From: Cycas panzhihuaensis
Lineage: Eukaryota > Cycadophyta
Assembly: GCA_023213395.1 (NCBI GenBank)
Contig: CM041465.1
Location: 67,649,741 to 67,713,740, forward strand
Reading direction: 5' to 3'
DNA: 64,000 nt
Both the position numbers and the translations under genes were made by a program. Shown here piece after piece: positions 25,521-36,200 of this stretch. Within the stretch, counting starts at the first letter, position 1, and each line of letters begins with the position of its first letter. The notes beneath the pieces were generated by a model. It saw only the letters and a program-made list of their open reading frames with translations, did no database searches and was not told the DNA's origin.

Positions 25521-25860
25521 AATGAGTCTAAACTATGGTAGTCTTTTTCTTTAAAAACCTATCTTTTAAAGAGCTAAAACTATGATAGAACTCCACTCTA
25601 AAACATAATTATTGATGAGCCTAAACTACAATAATTAAGCTCTAAAATGTCACCTACTAATGAGCCGAAACTACGGTAGTCTTAAGCTCTAAAAAGTCTT
25701 CTAGTAATGAGCCTAAACTATGGTAGCCCTGAGCTCCATAAACTCACCTATTAATGAGCTTATAAACTATGAAAACCCATCCCATTTAGCTTCAAAATGT
25801 CACCTATTAATGAGCTTATAAACTATCATAGTCAATCTCTAATGCTCTGGTAAAGTGATC
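25521..25860. repeat. Minisatellite, about 46-bp unit
   Basis: Seven degenerate tandem units keyed on ATGAGCCTAAACTATGGTAG followed by a TTAAGCTCTAAAATG-like part. Units start near 25522, 25568, 25615, 25660, 25707, 25753 and 25810. Spacing is 45-47 bp, with the sixth unit about 10 bp longer. Confidence 0.85.
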
Positions 25861-27238
25861 CTACCTTCAAAGCATGATTTATAAGGTAAAACTATGACCA
25901 CTTAGTTCAACATCCTATGTAGTTTATGAGAATTCTCAGTAGTATATTTGGTTTAGTGAGTGGTAAGCCCCATGCAGTTTATATCCACCTTTGATGATGT
26001 AATGGACCAAATTGTAAGTCCCATATAGTTTTTGGGCATTGTTGTGTTAATTTATCCTTTAAGCCTTATCTATTTGGTAGGCATTTTGGTAGCATTGTTC
26101 TGTTAGTATTGTAATAAAGTTAAGATTTATTTTCAGTAGAACCTTTGATATTTCTTTTGTTATATCCTTCCATCATCCATACATCCATCATGCAATTCCT
26201 TTTTCCTATTATTTCTAAGAGAGAGTTACATTTGATATATTGTCACCTTTTACTATCCTACTTTTATCTTAAAGTAGGAGATTTAGGTGTCAAGAGGGCA
26301 AATGTTTCAGCAAAATATGGCCCTTGATTTACTCTTGTATATTTTCATGAATTTATTTAGTTGATCATAGGTGTGTTTCTTATAAAAGAAACTATATTTT
26401 ATGTTGAAGAGATATAATGAAACATGTTTACTTGATTTTATATGATTTTGGTAAAATGATATCATGGCTTTATAAAATGATTAATGTTTAGATGATGATG
26501 AGTTTATTTTAAAGCTTATATATGCTGATAAATGAAACTAAAGTGTCAAAATCTTTCTCTAATCCATTCCAATCCACTTGTTTATTTGAATCAACTATTT
26601 GTTATCCTCTATTCTCTTCATTCTTGTACTTTGGCTATCAACTCTTTTATGTTTTTTGGGCTTATATTTAATTTATCACTTCTTCTGATATATTTTATCC
26701 CTCTGTTAAAGTCTTTTTTTATAATACTCTGAGTCCTTTTTAAGTTTATTTGTCAAACGTTCATCATCTTTTTAATATTACCAAAAATATGACTAATCAC
26801 ATTTTAGTATTTTTATTTTATATAAAACATGATTGATCATGTTTTATGTAGAAAATCACATTTTTGACTATTATGCATACAATTTTTTTAGTTAAACATG
26901 TCATTTCCTATCTATCTTTGATATCTTCTTGGCTAGATTTCATGGTAACTCCTTATTTCTCACCTAGAAACCCTCAAAATCCTTTAGAATTGATCAAGGG
27001 GTTTTGGTTTTATCCTTTTGGCAAGTAAGGTGGTGAAAAAGAGAGAGAAACAAGAGGAAAACAGCTTGGAATTATCAAAACTTAGACTATTTTAGATGAA
27101 ATCTAATTTCTAGAGGTTGGTTAAGTCATCCTATCATTCCTAAAGTCTTAATCTAAGCTCTAATACTTTTTTAGTAAGTGTGGTCATACTTTTCTATCAT
27201 CTCTTTTTAGTTTTTGAAAGATTCTTTTTGCTTATATT
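25861..27238. other. Unassigned AT-rich sequence
   Basis: No recognised frame. The short phrases GTAAGCCCCATGCAGTTTAT and GTAAGTCCCATATAGTTTTT, about 70 bp apart, suggest the tandem character of the minisatellite continues weakly to about 26040. Confidence 0.35.
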
Positions 27239-27562
27239 TGATGGGGTTAATATTCCTCACCTAACTCCCACCCTAGAAGCATGTGAGTGCACACATCTTG
27301 ATGGTAAGTAAAGATAAGATTATTTTATTGTGTATGTTCATTATTTTATATTATTTTAAACTAGAGGTTGAGGAGGTTTCCTTCCTTCCTTAAAAGTATA
27401 TATTCTATGGGGTTCTAAACCTTAGTGTTCATCAACACCACCACTTATTGAAAATTGGTTGTACTCTCTCCATAATAGATTAATGCAATGTTATTTCACA
27501 AGTGTACTTTGAATATGGCTTGAGTTACATGCGCTCACCTGCTACTTTGAGTAATTCTAACA
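27239..27562 (+). repeat. LTR C (copia type)
   Basis: 324 bp, starting TGATGGGGTTAATATTCC and ending AATTCTAACA, followed at once by a primer-binding site, so it is a 5' LTR. The block TGTTCATCAACACCACC is shared with LTR A, and the overall layout with the B 3' LTR. No 3' partner is in the window, so the element is truncated. Confidence 0.8.
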
Positions 27563-27640
27563 TGGTATTAGAGTTATGATCAAATTCTAAAATGGTATCA
27601 TAGCACTTTGGTAAATTCTAACATGGTATTAGAGCATAGA
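27552..27640 (+). repeat. Triplicated LTR-end plus primer-binding site
   Basis: The phrase ATTCTAACATGGTATTAGAG occurs as three near copies, with TGGTAT at 27563, 27593 and 27624. Only the first follows the LTR itself. Spacings of 30 and 31 bp make it a short tandem array across the tRNA primer site. Confidence 0.85.
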
Positions 27641-28800
27641 TCTTGGCCACCTATATAAGAGCTTTGAACATGACAAGCATTTACATTGATATTTTAACAA
27701 TTTTATAAAGTTTATTAACATTTTTATATAGTTTTTTGTTAATATTTGGCTATTTTTAATATGTATGATCTATTTAATCATTGTTTTCTTTATATTTTTG
27801 TAGCTATAGTTTGCACATTTATCTCAATAATATTTTTAGTCATTTATAGCCTATTACAGTAGCTTATTCACTCATTTACATTCATCTAGGGTTTGAATCT
27901 AAGTTTTATAAAGAAAATGAATGAAAAATCATATTTTTTTATTTTCTACAACTATAATATTAATTATTTCTTCTTGTTGGAGCTTTATTTATCATTTTAG
28001 CAGCCCTAAACCCATTATTACTTCTTGTTAGAAGAGATTTGAGGTGGTTTCAAGCTTTATTTTGCTCATTTTTTCTTAGTTATTCTTTTGTAGCCCCTTA
28101 GGCTTCCACAACTTCGTTCCCCTCAATACAAGCTTATTTTTTAAAAATTTCACATCTACTAGGTACCTCTCATCAATACATCCCTTTCTTCAAATTTTTA
28201 TCTCATTATAAAGCCATTTTATCCCACATTAGGGTTCTACACTCCTACTTTATTTTGTCATTTTTGCGTGCAAGTCACAAAAACCTTAAAAAAGATACTT
28301 ACACTATTTTTATGTTATCTTTACAACTATTTATCTGATTTATGAACTATCTAAAGCGTTAAAAATTAGATTTAGATATTTATAGCTTGGATTCCTCATT
28401 TTCTTGATTTAAGCCATCTTTTATAGAGTTTGATTAGTTCAAAATTGACCTTCATTTATTAAGTATATTTCACTGGCTATAAATAGGTCTGCTCACTATT
28501 TCTTTAATAACTTGAGTTTTATAGCTCTATTTCTCAAGCCATATAAACTATTGGAAAGGTTTTTTAGATATCTCTATAATAGAATAGATTTTATCTCATT
28601 ATAACATAATTTTTTAGGTCATTGACATCCCTAAAGTGAAGGGTCTATTTTAATCCTAATTAGACACTTTTAGAGATATTTTGAGCTAAAGTTTCTTTCC
28701 TACTAAATATATTTGATTAATATTTATGCACTAATTAATTATTAATTATATTTATTGGTGTTTATAATATTTAAAAGCTATTTTATAGTCTTTTAGCTTC
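27641..28800 (+). other. Probable leader of truncated element C
   Basis: T-rich untranslated sequence with repeated TATTTTTA phrases, like the leaders of B and D. No gag is reached before LINE-like sequence begins near 28800; the exact junction is not visible. Confidence 0.4.
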
Positions 28801-29024
28801 ATTTTTAGCTTCTAGAGCAGTAGGAACCCTAGATGGATTGAGATTACTAGTAAGAAACTAATCAACAAGCCCTAATCTAAGTAGCATGTAGAAGTTAAAG
28901 TGTCAACTTCAACCAAACTTGGGATAAAAAGAAAAGTATAATAGGCTTTAAGAGGAAATAAAGGAAATAAAGAAAGCTTTTGACCTAATCTTTGTTGACA
29001 CTCCTCCAGTTATGCATAAACCCA
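28801..29024 (+). pseudogene. LINE 5' coding remnant
   Basis: Lys/Glu-rich decayed reading frame upstream of element E. It continues after E at 31472 into Lys/Asp-rich sequence (KVKSKDDKEE-like). Such basic, charged sequence is usual between ORF1 and the endonuclease of plant LINEs, but no zinc knuckle or RNA-binding domain can be pointed to. Confidence 0.4.
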
Positions 29025-29029
29025 TATCC
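29025..29029. repeat. Target duplication of element E, left copy
   Basis: TATCC before TGTAGTGAGCC. The same five bases follow the inverted LTR at 31467-31471. Confidence 0.88.
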
Positions 29030-29293
29030 TGTAGTGAGCCTGCCCCACATGTTAGAGAGGGCCATGACCCTCTATTATATGAGGATTAAGAGGATTGGTT
29101 TACATAAAGGTAGGAATATAATAATATGGGGGTGAGTGTTATATATACCCCACTCTATTGTAAAGAGAGAATATGATACAATGATATGTTAATGGATGTT
29201 CTTCGGAACCCTACCTTCTTCTTTCATCTTATTTCTTCTATTTCTCTTTACATTTATTTATATTGATTTGGTTACAGGATTAGGCATGTAATA
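29030..29293 (+). repeat. Element E LTR 1 (5')
   Basis: 264 bp, TGTAGTGAGCCTGCC to GGCATGTAATA. A direct repeat of 30888-31152 and an inverted repeat of 31212-31466. The AGTGTTATATATACCCC block holds a likely TATA box. Confidence 0.92.
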
Positions 29294-29295
29294 AG

Positions 29296-29312
29296 TGGTA
29301 TCAGAGCTACAT
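29296..29312 (+). other. Element E primer-binding site
   Basis: TGGTATCAGAGCTACAT, the best-preserved initiator-methionine tRNA primer site in the window. Confidence 0.9.
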
Positions 29313-30088
29313 TACGATTATGGAAAGCTACCCAAAAGATCATAACCATTTTCTGATTCATACAAGATCTAGGGATTCATTTTTGGCTAATTTTTTTTTA
29401 AGGTTTTTAACATATGGAAGTTCTACTCGTTGGGAATAAAAACAAAAGATTCTTAAAAAAACGTCAAAGAATTTAAGACAAAAGGTCCTATGCCATAAAT
29501 TTTGAGTGGTCATAGTGCTGGTTTTGGTGAAAAGTTATAGAAATTATAGCTAATTTTATTTCAACCTACTTTCCATTGACGTATTTTTGGGATAGATCTG
29601 CAACCTCGACTTCAAAAAGCCACAACTTTAACTACAGGTGTCCAAATGACCTCAATTTTTTTTTTATTCTATGAGTTTTTAAATTCTCTTCCTAATGGAA
29701 GTGGTTTGGAGTTAATCAAAGGTTAGAGCAGAGAGTTATTAGCATTTTATTAGAAGGTACTATTACAACCCTTAGAAAACCTAACAACAAATTTCTTAAA
29801 CGGCCATATCTTTTGATCTAGATGTCAGAATTTGATTCCTCCTAAACCATTGGAATCGTATTTTAATGGCCATGATTTTTATCCATATTTTATATACTTT
29901 TGAGCTATATTTTTTTTAGAAATATTTTTTTTTAAATTAAGTGTTTCATACTACATTTCCTTAGCCATTAAGATAGTGGTCTCAAAACCATTGCTCGTGA
30001 GGCCCAATATACAATTTTATTAAAAAAAAAAAAAAATAGATGATAACAGGCTATAGACACCCATAATCTCTCTTATATCCATATTATC
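29313..30088 (+). other. Element E leader
   Basis: Non-coding leader between primer-binding site and gag. Its first 90 bases are repeated in inverted form at 31153-31211. A poly-A run lies near 30020-30035. Confidence 0.7.
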
Positions 30089-30637
30089 ATGGCTACAAAA
30101 AGGCATATACCATGCATCTTTAATGCAAATGGGACTCCTTCTGTAGATGATTGGGTTAAAGATATGCATGTATATTTAAAATCACTTAATGATAACTACA
30201 AGATCAACGAGGAGATGACTAAAGTAACCTTATTATATCTATAAGGAGAGACTTATATCTGGTTTAAATATTGGTATAATTCAATTCATTTCTATAATTC
30301 ATTTTATTAGCTAGAACAAGCTATCTGTAAGAAATATGATGCTTCTTGGTGGAAGGAGATGCAAAACTTTGAACAAGACAAACAAGAAGCCTACAAAATA
30401 CTTGAGAAGTATAATCAAAAGGTGGAAAAAAGAATTCTCCCCACTCCTCATAGTCAAGAGAAAAAGAAATATGATGAGGGAGAAAAGAAGCACCAGGGTA
30501 ACACAATAGAAACTCTTTGTCATTCCACACCACCAGTCGTAGTCAAGGACAAGGAAGACCATCACTCATCAAAAGTTGAAGCACATACCAAAGTGGGACC
30601 TTATCAAAACCCACATTATCAAAAGACTCAGTATTGA
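30089..30637 (+). pseudogene. Element E gag-like ORF
   Basis: 183 codons from ATG at 30089 to TGA, with two internal stops (TAA near 30242 and TAG near 30309). MATKRHIPCIFNANGTPSVD, DWVKDMHVYLKSLND, GETYIWFKYWYNSI and QAICKKYDASWWKEMQNFEQ match the gag-domain layout: Trp-containing start, WF-Y-centre and a following basic coiled region. The C-terminal half is Lys/His/Gln-rich. There is no zinc knuckle and no protease. With so few stops it is younger or better kept than its neighbours. Confidence 0.72.
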
Positions 30638-30870
30638 TGCACATATTATACAAAGTTCTCACAAACTAAGTACCATAAGCATACAAATCATTCAAGCTTG
30701 AGGTTCCAAGGTTACAAAGATTCTGGACATATAAAGATCTACTTGGGATGGATAGATCCTTATTCTATATCCAGATTTTCAGACGACCTTCGATGGACCT
30801 ATCGGTTGGACACTAGTAGTAAGAGGTGGTCACATGCATCTATGTATTGGGATGCTTCGAGGGTGAAGCA

Positions 30871-30887
30871 TCTGAGGGGAGAGGGAA
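30871..30887 (+). other. Element E polypurine tract
   Basis: TCTGAGGGGAGAGGGAA immediately before LTR 2. Confidence 0.85.
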
Positions 30888-31152
30888 CTTAGTGAGCCTA
30901 CCCCACATGTTAGAGAAGGCTATGACCCTCCATCATATGAGGATTAATAGGATTGGTTTACATAAAGGTAGGAATATAATAATATAGGGGTGAGTGTTAT
31001 ATATACCCCACTCTATTGTAAAGAGAGAGATATGATACAATGATATGTTAATGCATGTTCTTTGGAACCCTACCTTCTTCTTTCATCTTATTTCTTCTAT
31101 TTCTCTTTATATTTCTTTATATTGATTTGGTTACAGGATTAGGCATGCAATA
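30888..31152 (+). repeat. Element E LTR 2 (3')
   Basis: 265 bp direct copy of LTR 1, starting CTTAGTGAGCCTACC (TGT altered) and ending GGCATGCAATA. The element should end here, but 59 bp of inverted leader follow instead of host DNA. Confidence 0.9.
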
Positions 31153-31211
31153 AATGGATAAAAATGGATCCCTAGCTCTTGTATGGATCAAAAAATGGAT
31201 ATGATACCACT
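31153..31211 (-). repeat. Element E inverted leader fragment
   Basis: The reverse complement reads AGTGGTATCATATCCATTTT and onward, matching 29294-29392 with about 39 bp missing between two ATCA tetranucleotides. It connects LTR 2 to inverted LTR 3. Confidence 0.88.
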
Positions 31212-31466
31212 TGTTATATGCCTAAACCTGTAACCAAATTAATATAAAGAGAAATAGAAGAAATAAGATGAAAGAAGAAGGTAGGGTTCTGAAGAACATC
31301 CATTAACATATCATTGTATCATATATCTCTCTTTACAATAGAGTGGGGTATATATAACACTCACCCCCATATTATTATATTCCTATATTTATGTCAACCA
31401 ATCCTATTAATCCTCATATGATGGAGGGTCATAGCCCTCTCTAACATGTGGGGTAGGCTCACTACA
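31212..31466 (-). repeat. Element E LTR 3 (inverted)
   Basis: 255 bp, reverse complement of LTRs 1 and 2. On the minus strand it starts TGTAGTGAGCCTACC and ends GGCATATAACA followed by AGTGGTATCA. With LTR 2 it can fold into a hairpin with arms of about 255 bp. Confidence 0.92.
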
Positions 31467-31471
31467 TATCC
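31467..31471. repeat. Target duplication of element E, right copy
   Basis: TATCC, identical to 29025-29029. Confidence 0.88.
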
Positions 31472-32400
31472 TGTATTGATATCTCCAAAACCCCTAAGAC
31501 CAAGGTCAAGTCTAAGGACGACAAAGAAGAAACCCCCATTAATAATTTCTTTCACCCTATGATCAAATGACCTAAATCCTCTAGTAACTCCCTAAAGTCT
31601 AACTGCTTTTGTCTACTAAGTGATAGCCTAAATAGAGAGGGTAGGAGTATGGGTATAAAGGATACTCACAATGAATATCGTTAGCTAGAATATAAGGGGT
31701 ATTACTAACCAACTCATGAAGATGATGATCAGGAAGTTTGTAGTATGTAGAATTAAATGTCCTATATCTATAGGAAGTTAAGTGCTATAGTAATAATATG
31801 AAGTTTGTAGCATTATATATTTAAAAGGATGCCATCTGATATACTACCACCCATGAGAAGGCTGAGGTGGCATAATTATTTTGTTAAAATCTGATTATGG
31901 AAGGTACATAGTCATGCATGGATTTGATCCCTAGAATAGAAGCATTTGGCTTGTCATGACATGTGATGATAAATTGTTAGGCATTCTTATAGTGTATGCC
32001 CCTAATTTATGCCATGAAAGAGTGAACATTTAAAGGTGGTTATATGCAAATCTCCCTAATGTTATGTGGGTGGTATGTGGAGACTTCAATATGATAGAAA
32101 TCATAATGGATAAAGTGGGTGGTAAAGCCTTTAAATAATACCATGAGAAGAGGATTGAGTGGATTTCCTTAAAAGGCATATTTGGCCTCTATGACCTGAA
32201 TGCTTCTAAGAAGGATAAAGGGCATGATCCTTAGTTCACTTGGTTCAAATTTGGACATGATAAGATAGGATTTTGAAAAGACTTAACTAGACTATGTTTT
32301 CCTCATATGAGTACTTTAGGTTTGCCTAAGACCACTCTTGCCTAATCAAGGTGATGAATAGCATGCTCTGTCTAACCATCACCCCATAGCCTTCATTATA
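31472..32400 (+). pseudogene. LINE endonuclease domain remnant
   Basis: After a charged linker, SIWLVMTCDDKLLGILIVYA (near 31930-31990), then PNLCHERVN, NVMWVVCGDFNMIEI (near 32060-32095), KRIEWISLKGIFGLYDLNAS (near 32150-32210) and FTWFKFGHDKIGF (near 32240). GDFN is the conserved Asp/Asn box of the AP-endonuclease-like domain that nicks target DNA. The N-terminal endonuclease part with the catalytic Glu was not found, and stops interrupt the frame. Confidence 0.82.
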
Positions 32401-33200
32401 AACTAAGGGGAAGAGATAACTAAACCAAGTCACTCAACTTTTAAGATTAACACCTCCCATCTTAGTTCCAAGTTCTATATATCTAGCATTAAATAGGTTA
32501 GGTGTTGGGGTTCACTAGTAAGTATCTATCGTATAGTGTTGGATGTCCCAGGTTTAACCCCTGCGGAGGGTTATAAGGGAGAATTGGATGAAAGGGTGAT
32601 AAACCCCAACAACCAGGGATCTTATTCCATCCACTCGATACATCCCATCAAAAAAATAGAAAAAAATCTCTAGCATTAAATAAGTATGATTTATCAATCT
32701 ACAACAAGGAAGGGATAAAGGGTGGATCATTTGGTAGGAATAAGAAATCACATCTACAACCTTATTTCTACAAGATTATGGTAAATAGGTAACATTACTT
32801 AGAGGGCATATTGATCACTCCAATTCTAAAAGGCTAAAGGAGGAAAGATAAGGGCTTTAGGAGATCCCCTTTGATGAGGCTCTACAAAAGAAGGTAGTTG
32901 AGTTATCTAACACACTTAAGGCCTTGAAAGTACATAAAATATTAGGTGCAAAGATTAAAGCAAGAAAGCATTACATCAAAGAGGGGGACAAGTGCTCCAA
33001 ATTTTCCTTCTAATCCCTAACATATAAGCAGAGCAATCAAAGGATCTATGCCATCAAGAAAGAAGATAGGTGACTAGCAACAAAATAGGATATAATAAGG
33101 GAGTTGGTTTCCCACTACTCCTAAGTTTTTAAAGCCCAAGCACACTCAACTATAGTGGAGTTATCTATGAGTGAATGCCCCTATTCCATGTTGAGGAAGG
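32401..33200 (+). pseudogene. LINE region between endonuclease and RT
   Basis: Decayed coding sequence rich in Lys/Glu, e.g. VKARKHYIKEGDKCSKFSF-like near 32950-33010 and TIKKEDRxLATK-like near 33050. It is typical of the spacer between endonuclease and RT in plant L1 elements. It may carry an insertion of unrelated DNA at about 32490-32690, where similarity fades. Confidence 0.5.
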
Positions 33201-34560
33201 TCTCAAATGCATGGAAAGCTTTATGTGATGCCCCTCATAGGTTGGAGGAATTAACTAATGTAGTTTAGATAATGGCCAAAGATAAATATTCAAGTCTTGA
33301 TGGTTTCCCTCATGAATTTTACAAAGCCACTTAGGAGTTCATTGGCCTCATTCTCATTAAAGTATATTAGGAGGCAATCGAAGTAGGCTTTCTTGGGAGA
33401 ATTATCAACTAGGGATTCATCCAACTCATCCCCAAAGGTGGAGATCTATAAGCCATTTCTGATTAGCAACCCATCATGTTGCTTAACATGTCTTATAAAA
33501 TTCTTACAAAAGAGTTAATTTTGAGAATTAAAAGCCTATTAAGGAAAGTTACGAGACTAAAATAAATAGGTTTTATTTAAGGGAGATTTATCCTAGATGA
33601 TATCATCGGCATGGTAGAAGAGATGGAATGGGCCAAAGCATTGGTCCAAGAAATAGTTTTCCTCAAATTGGATTTTGAACAAGCATATGATCATGTAGAA
33701 TAGGATTATATATTAAAAGTCTTGTAGGCTATGGGATTTGGTGACAAGTTTTTAAGGATGGTTAGCACCTTGTTTGTTGATGCATCAACCAAAATTTTGG
33801 TTAATAGGGCTCTATCAAAGTTGGTCCAGCTTTAGAGGTCAATGAACTAAGGATAACCCCTAGACCCTTCATTGTTTCTTATGGCATTAGATGCACTATG
33901 TTACTTGCTCTAACTAAGGGCAAAGAGGGGGATGATTAGAGGCATCACTTTCCTAAGTTATAGAAAGCAACTGATCAATTGGTATTTTTAAAATAATACA
34001 TTTCTTATTATTAAGGATAAACCTTGCTTTGTTAATAAGGTGTTGGCTATAATAGACACATTCTATACAACCTTTAAGTCTAAAATAAACATGAAAAAGA
34101 CAAGTAGTTATCTATAATTTATGAATGATATCCTAGATTAGCTTATAAAGTAGGAGTAGTAACAAATCAATCATGAGCAAGTCTTTAGGTTCCTTATCAT
34201 TCCCTTCAAGTTTAGAGCTTCTTTGATAGACATGTAGGACTATGTCCTTAAATACATGGAAAAGAAACTTTCTGCTTAGACCTCAAAGTTTTTATTATTA
34301 GCAACAAAGTTTTATATCTACTCTAAGGTCTTGGTGACAACCCATATATATGACTCCTCATGTTGGATGCCCTTTAACATGGCCTATGATAAGCTTATTA
34401 GGATGCTCAAAACAAACCTTTGGTCAAACCTCGAAGGAAGGAGAGGCTTTTATAAGGTTAATTGGCAAACTTTCTATAAACCGAAGCATCTTAGGGGGCT
34501 AAGCTTCATTGACATCAAACTTCAAGGTCAATCACTATAAAACAAATGGATTATCAAGGT
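33201..34560 (+). pseudogene. LINE reverse transcriptase
   Basis: SSLDGFPHEFYKAT-like sequence (near 33290), LNMSYKILTKELILRIKSLL (near 33485-33540), GRFILDDIIGMVEEMEWAKA (near 33585-33640) and VFLKLDFEQAYDHVE (33657-33700) carry the first catalytic Asp. The second catalytic box, normally FADD, reads F-stop-N-N (33986-33997): both Asp codons became Asn. MKKTSSYL (near 34090) and YKVNWQTFYKPKHLRGLSFI (34451-34510) follow in register. The enzyme copied LINE RNA at nicked DNA; it is inactive here. Confidence 0.88.
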
Positions 34561-35570
34561 GGTAGAGGGGAATGAACTCTAAAAGTTTATGATCAGTCAT
34601 AACATGGAATGAGGGAGTCCATATGTAATCACAGACTTGCATTAACCATGCACGATATGCTTATCACACTAGCCTAGTCAAAGTGGTAGGCTCACCTCTC
34701 TTTAAGTCCATCTAGATAGGCTAGGAGTGCTATAAAGGATGGTTGAGCTAGATGGGCCATGAGCTAAGAAAAGGTTTACCCTTTCCAAATCACTTAATTT
34801 AGTGATCCTCACTATTAAGGAAGGATAATAAATGATTAAGAAAAATCTTATGGTTTGAAGTAAGAATATTATATAAAAAGGGACTTACTAGAGTGTAAAA
34901 ATTATTTGATAAGACTTGTCCATTGTGGAAGACATGATTGGAACATAAGAGAGAATACAACCTTGGAGGCTTTAACATGTATATCATAGAGGAAATTTTG
35001 GAGTTGATACTTGGTGGAGTTAATAACAAATCTAGCCATGATGAGGAGCAATAAATAGTTATGGGACTAGGCTTGGTACCATTCAAAGTCAATTTAGCAT
35101 TTCTCTACTTTGCATGTATATTAGCATATCATAGAGAATGATAGGAGTACTACTAGATTAAATTCCAATTGGAGGTTTCTATATAAAGTGATGACATGGA
35201 GGCATCACTTTGAGCAACTTAAGCATGTCCCTATAGAGCCCAAAAAGAAGTTCTTCAAGTGGTCCCTAATCTATGGTGGGTGAATTGTTAAGGAGAGGCT
35301 TGTTAAGATGGGCCATTCTGACATGGCTTGTTATTTTTACTAACAACACAAGTTAGCCATATATATATTCTAGTGGTGCCCCTTTACCCACTCCACCTGA
35401 AGCCATGTTAGCAATCTCCTCAACCCTACCATCTTAGAACCCCTAGGCTAGAACACAATCCTTCTAGATGATGTTAAACATATACCCTCCTCTTTACAAC
35501 CTACATAGGCTCTCAAGACTTGAAGTGTTATATTAATTTAGAAATTTTGTAATATTATGTTTCTTCAGTA
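34561..35570 (+). pseudogene. LINE C-terminal region with zinc-binding remnant
   Basis: KFFKWSLIYGG and VKERLVKMGHSDMACYFY (near 35250-35340), then YIF-WCPFTHS (near 35365-35395), match the RT zinc-binding (zf-RVT) region at the end of plant L1 ORF2. One Cys of the first pair is now Tyr. The stretch 34620-35240 is broken, and open frame 35092-34799 on the opposite strand is a shadow. Confidence 0.72.
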
Positions 35571-36181
35571 AAAAGCACCCATGCATGCATTCCTTATAGG
35601 GCTCTTTTTAACATATTTCTAATCATGTTCTTTATAGGTCAATGCCTAAATACAAAAAATCTAGGTTGAGTTAAGCCACCTCCTTAATCTTATTGAATAT
35701 TAGGGCTTAGCCTCTTACACCATATCCTCAGGCATAGAAGAGGAGAGAGGTTCAAGGCACCCCAAATCCCATTAGAGTTGATTTAGCTAACAAAGTAGGT
35801 CAAGGCATAACCACCTTGGCATCCAATAGCCTACTCAATCAGTCTCTTACTTAACTAACCCTAAATATAATGAGAGAACCATGTAACTAATAGTGTCAAT
35901 TATCATAGAGCCCTCCACTTACAAAAAGAGGGAGGTGTGCAAGGATCCTCGTAATAAAAGAGATAATGACTAGGTCAGTGTTGCACCCCCTATTAGAGGT
36001 GACTAGGGGGGATTCCTAATTATTATTTATTTATACCTACTTGTATTAGCTCTATATGGATTTTTTTTTTTTTATGTAATTGCTGCTTATATGAGGGATG
36101 GATGGGATGACATTCTCTCCACACTTTTTTGGTATAACTTTATGGATGTAATTTTTTCAATTTAATGAAGTATCCTTTTGA
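35571..36181 (+). other. LINE 3' untranslated region
   Basis: Non-coding sequence after the zinc-binding region, ending just before the A-rich tail. It includes a T-run near 36061-36074. Confidence 0.6.
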
Positions 36182-36200
36182 GAAAAAACAAAAAAAAAAA
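36182..36200 (+). other. LINE A-rich tail
   Basis: GAAAAAACAAAAAAAAAA marks the 3' end expected of target-primed reverse transcription. Confidence 0.75.

Larger units (their letters stand above)
29030..31466 (+). mobile_element. E: gag-only LTR element with an extra inverted LTR
   Basis: Order on the plus strand: LTR, primer-binding site, leader, gag, polypurine tract, LTR, 59-bp spacer, then a third LTR in reverse orientation. TATCC flanks the whole 2437-bp unit, so the outer ends are two U3 ends facing outward. The spacer is the reverse complement of the start of the element's own leader, primer-binding site included. The body has no pol, so it belongs with non-autonomous gag-only (TR-GAG type) elements. 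It lies inside the LINE. Confidence 0.88.
28801..36200 (+). mobile_element. L1-like LINE, decayed, split by element E
   Basis: Non-LTR retrotransposon on the plus strand with endonuclease, RT and a C-terminal zinc-binding region, ending in an A-rich tail at 36182-36200. Element E interrupts it at 29030-31466; removing E and one TATCC rejoins LINE-like sequence across the site. The 5' end is uncertain. The catalytic RT box and many Gln, Trp and Arg codons are destroyed. A target duplication around the whole LINE was not found. Confidence 0.82.

Noticed and set aside
25521-25860. CRISPR-like array
   Set aside because: Units are directly adjacent, degenerate and lack unique spacers; it is a minisatellite.
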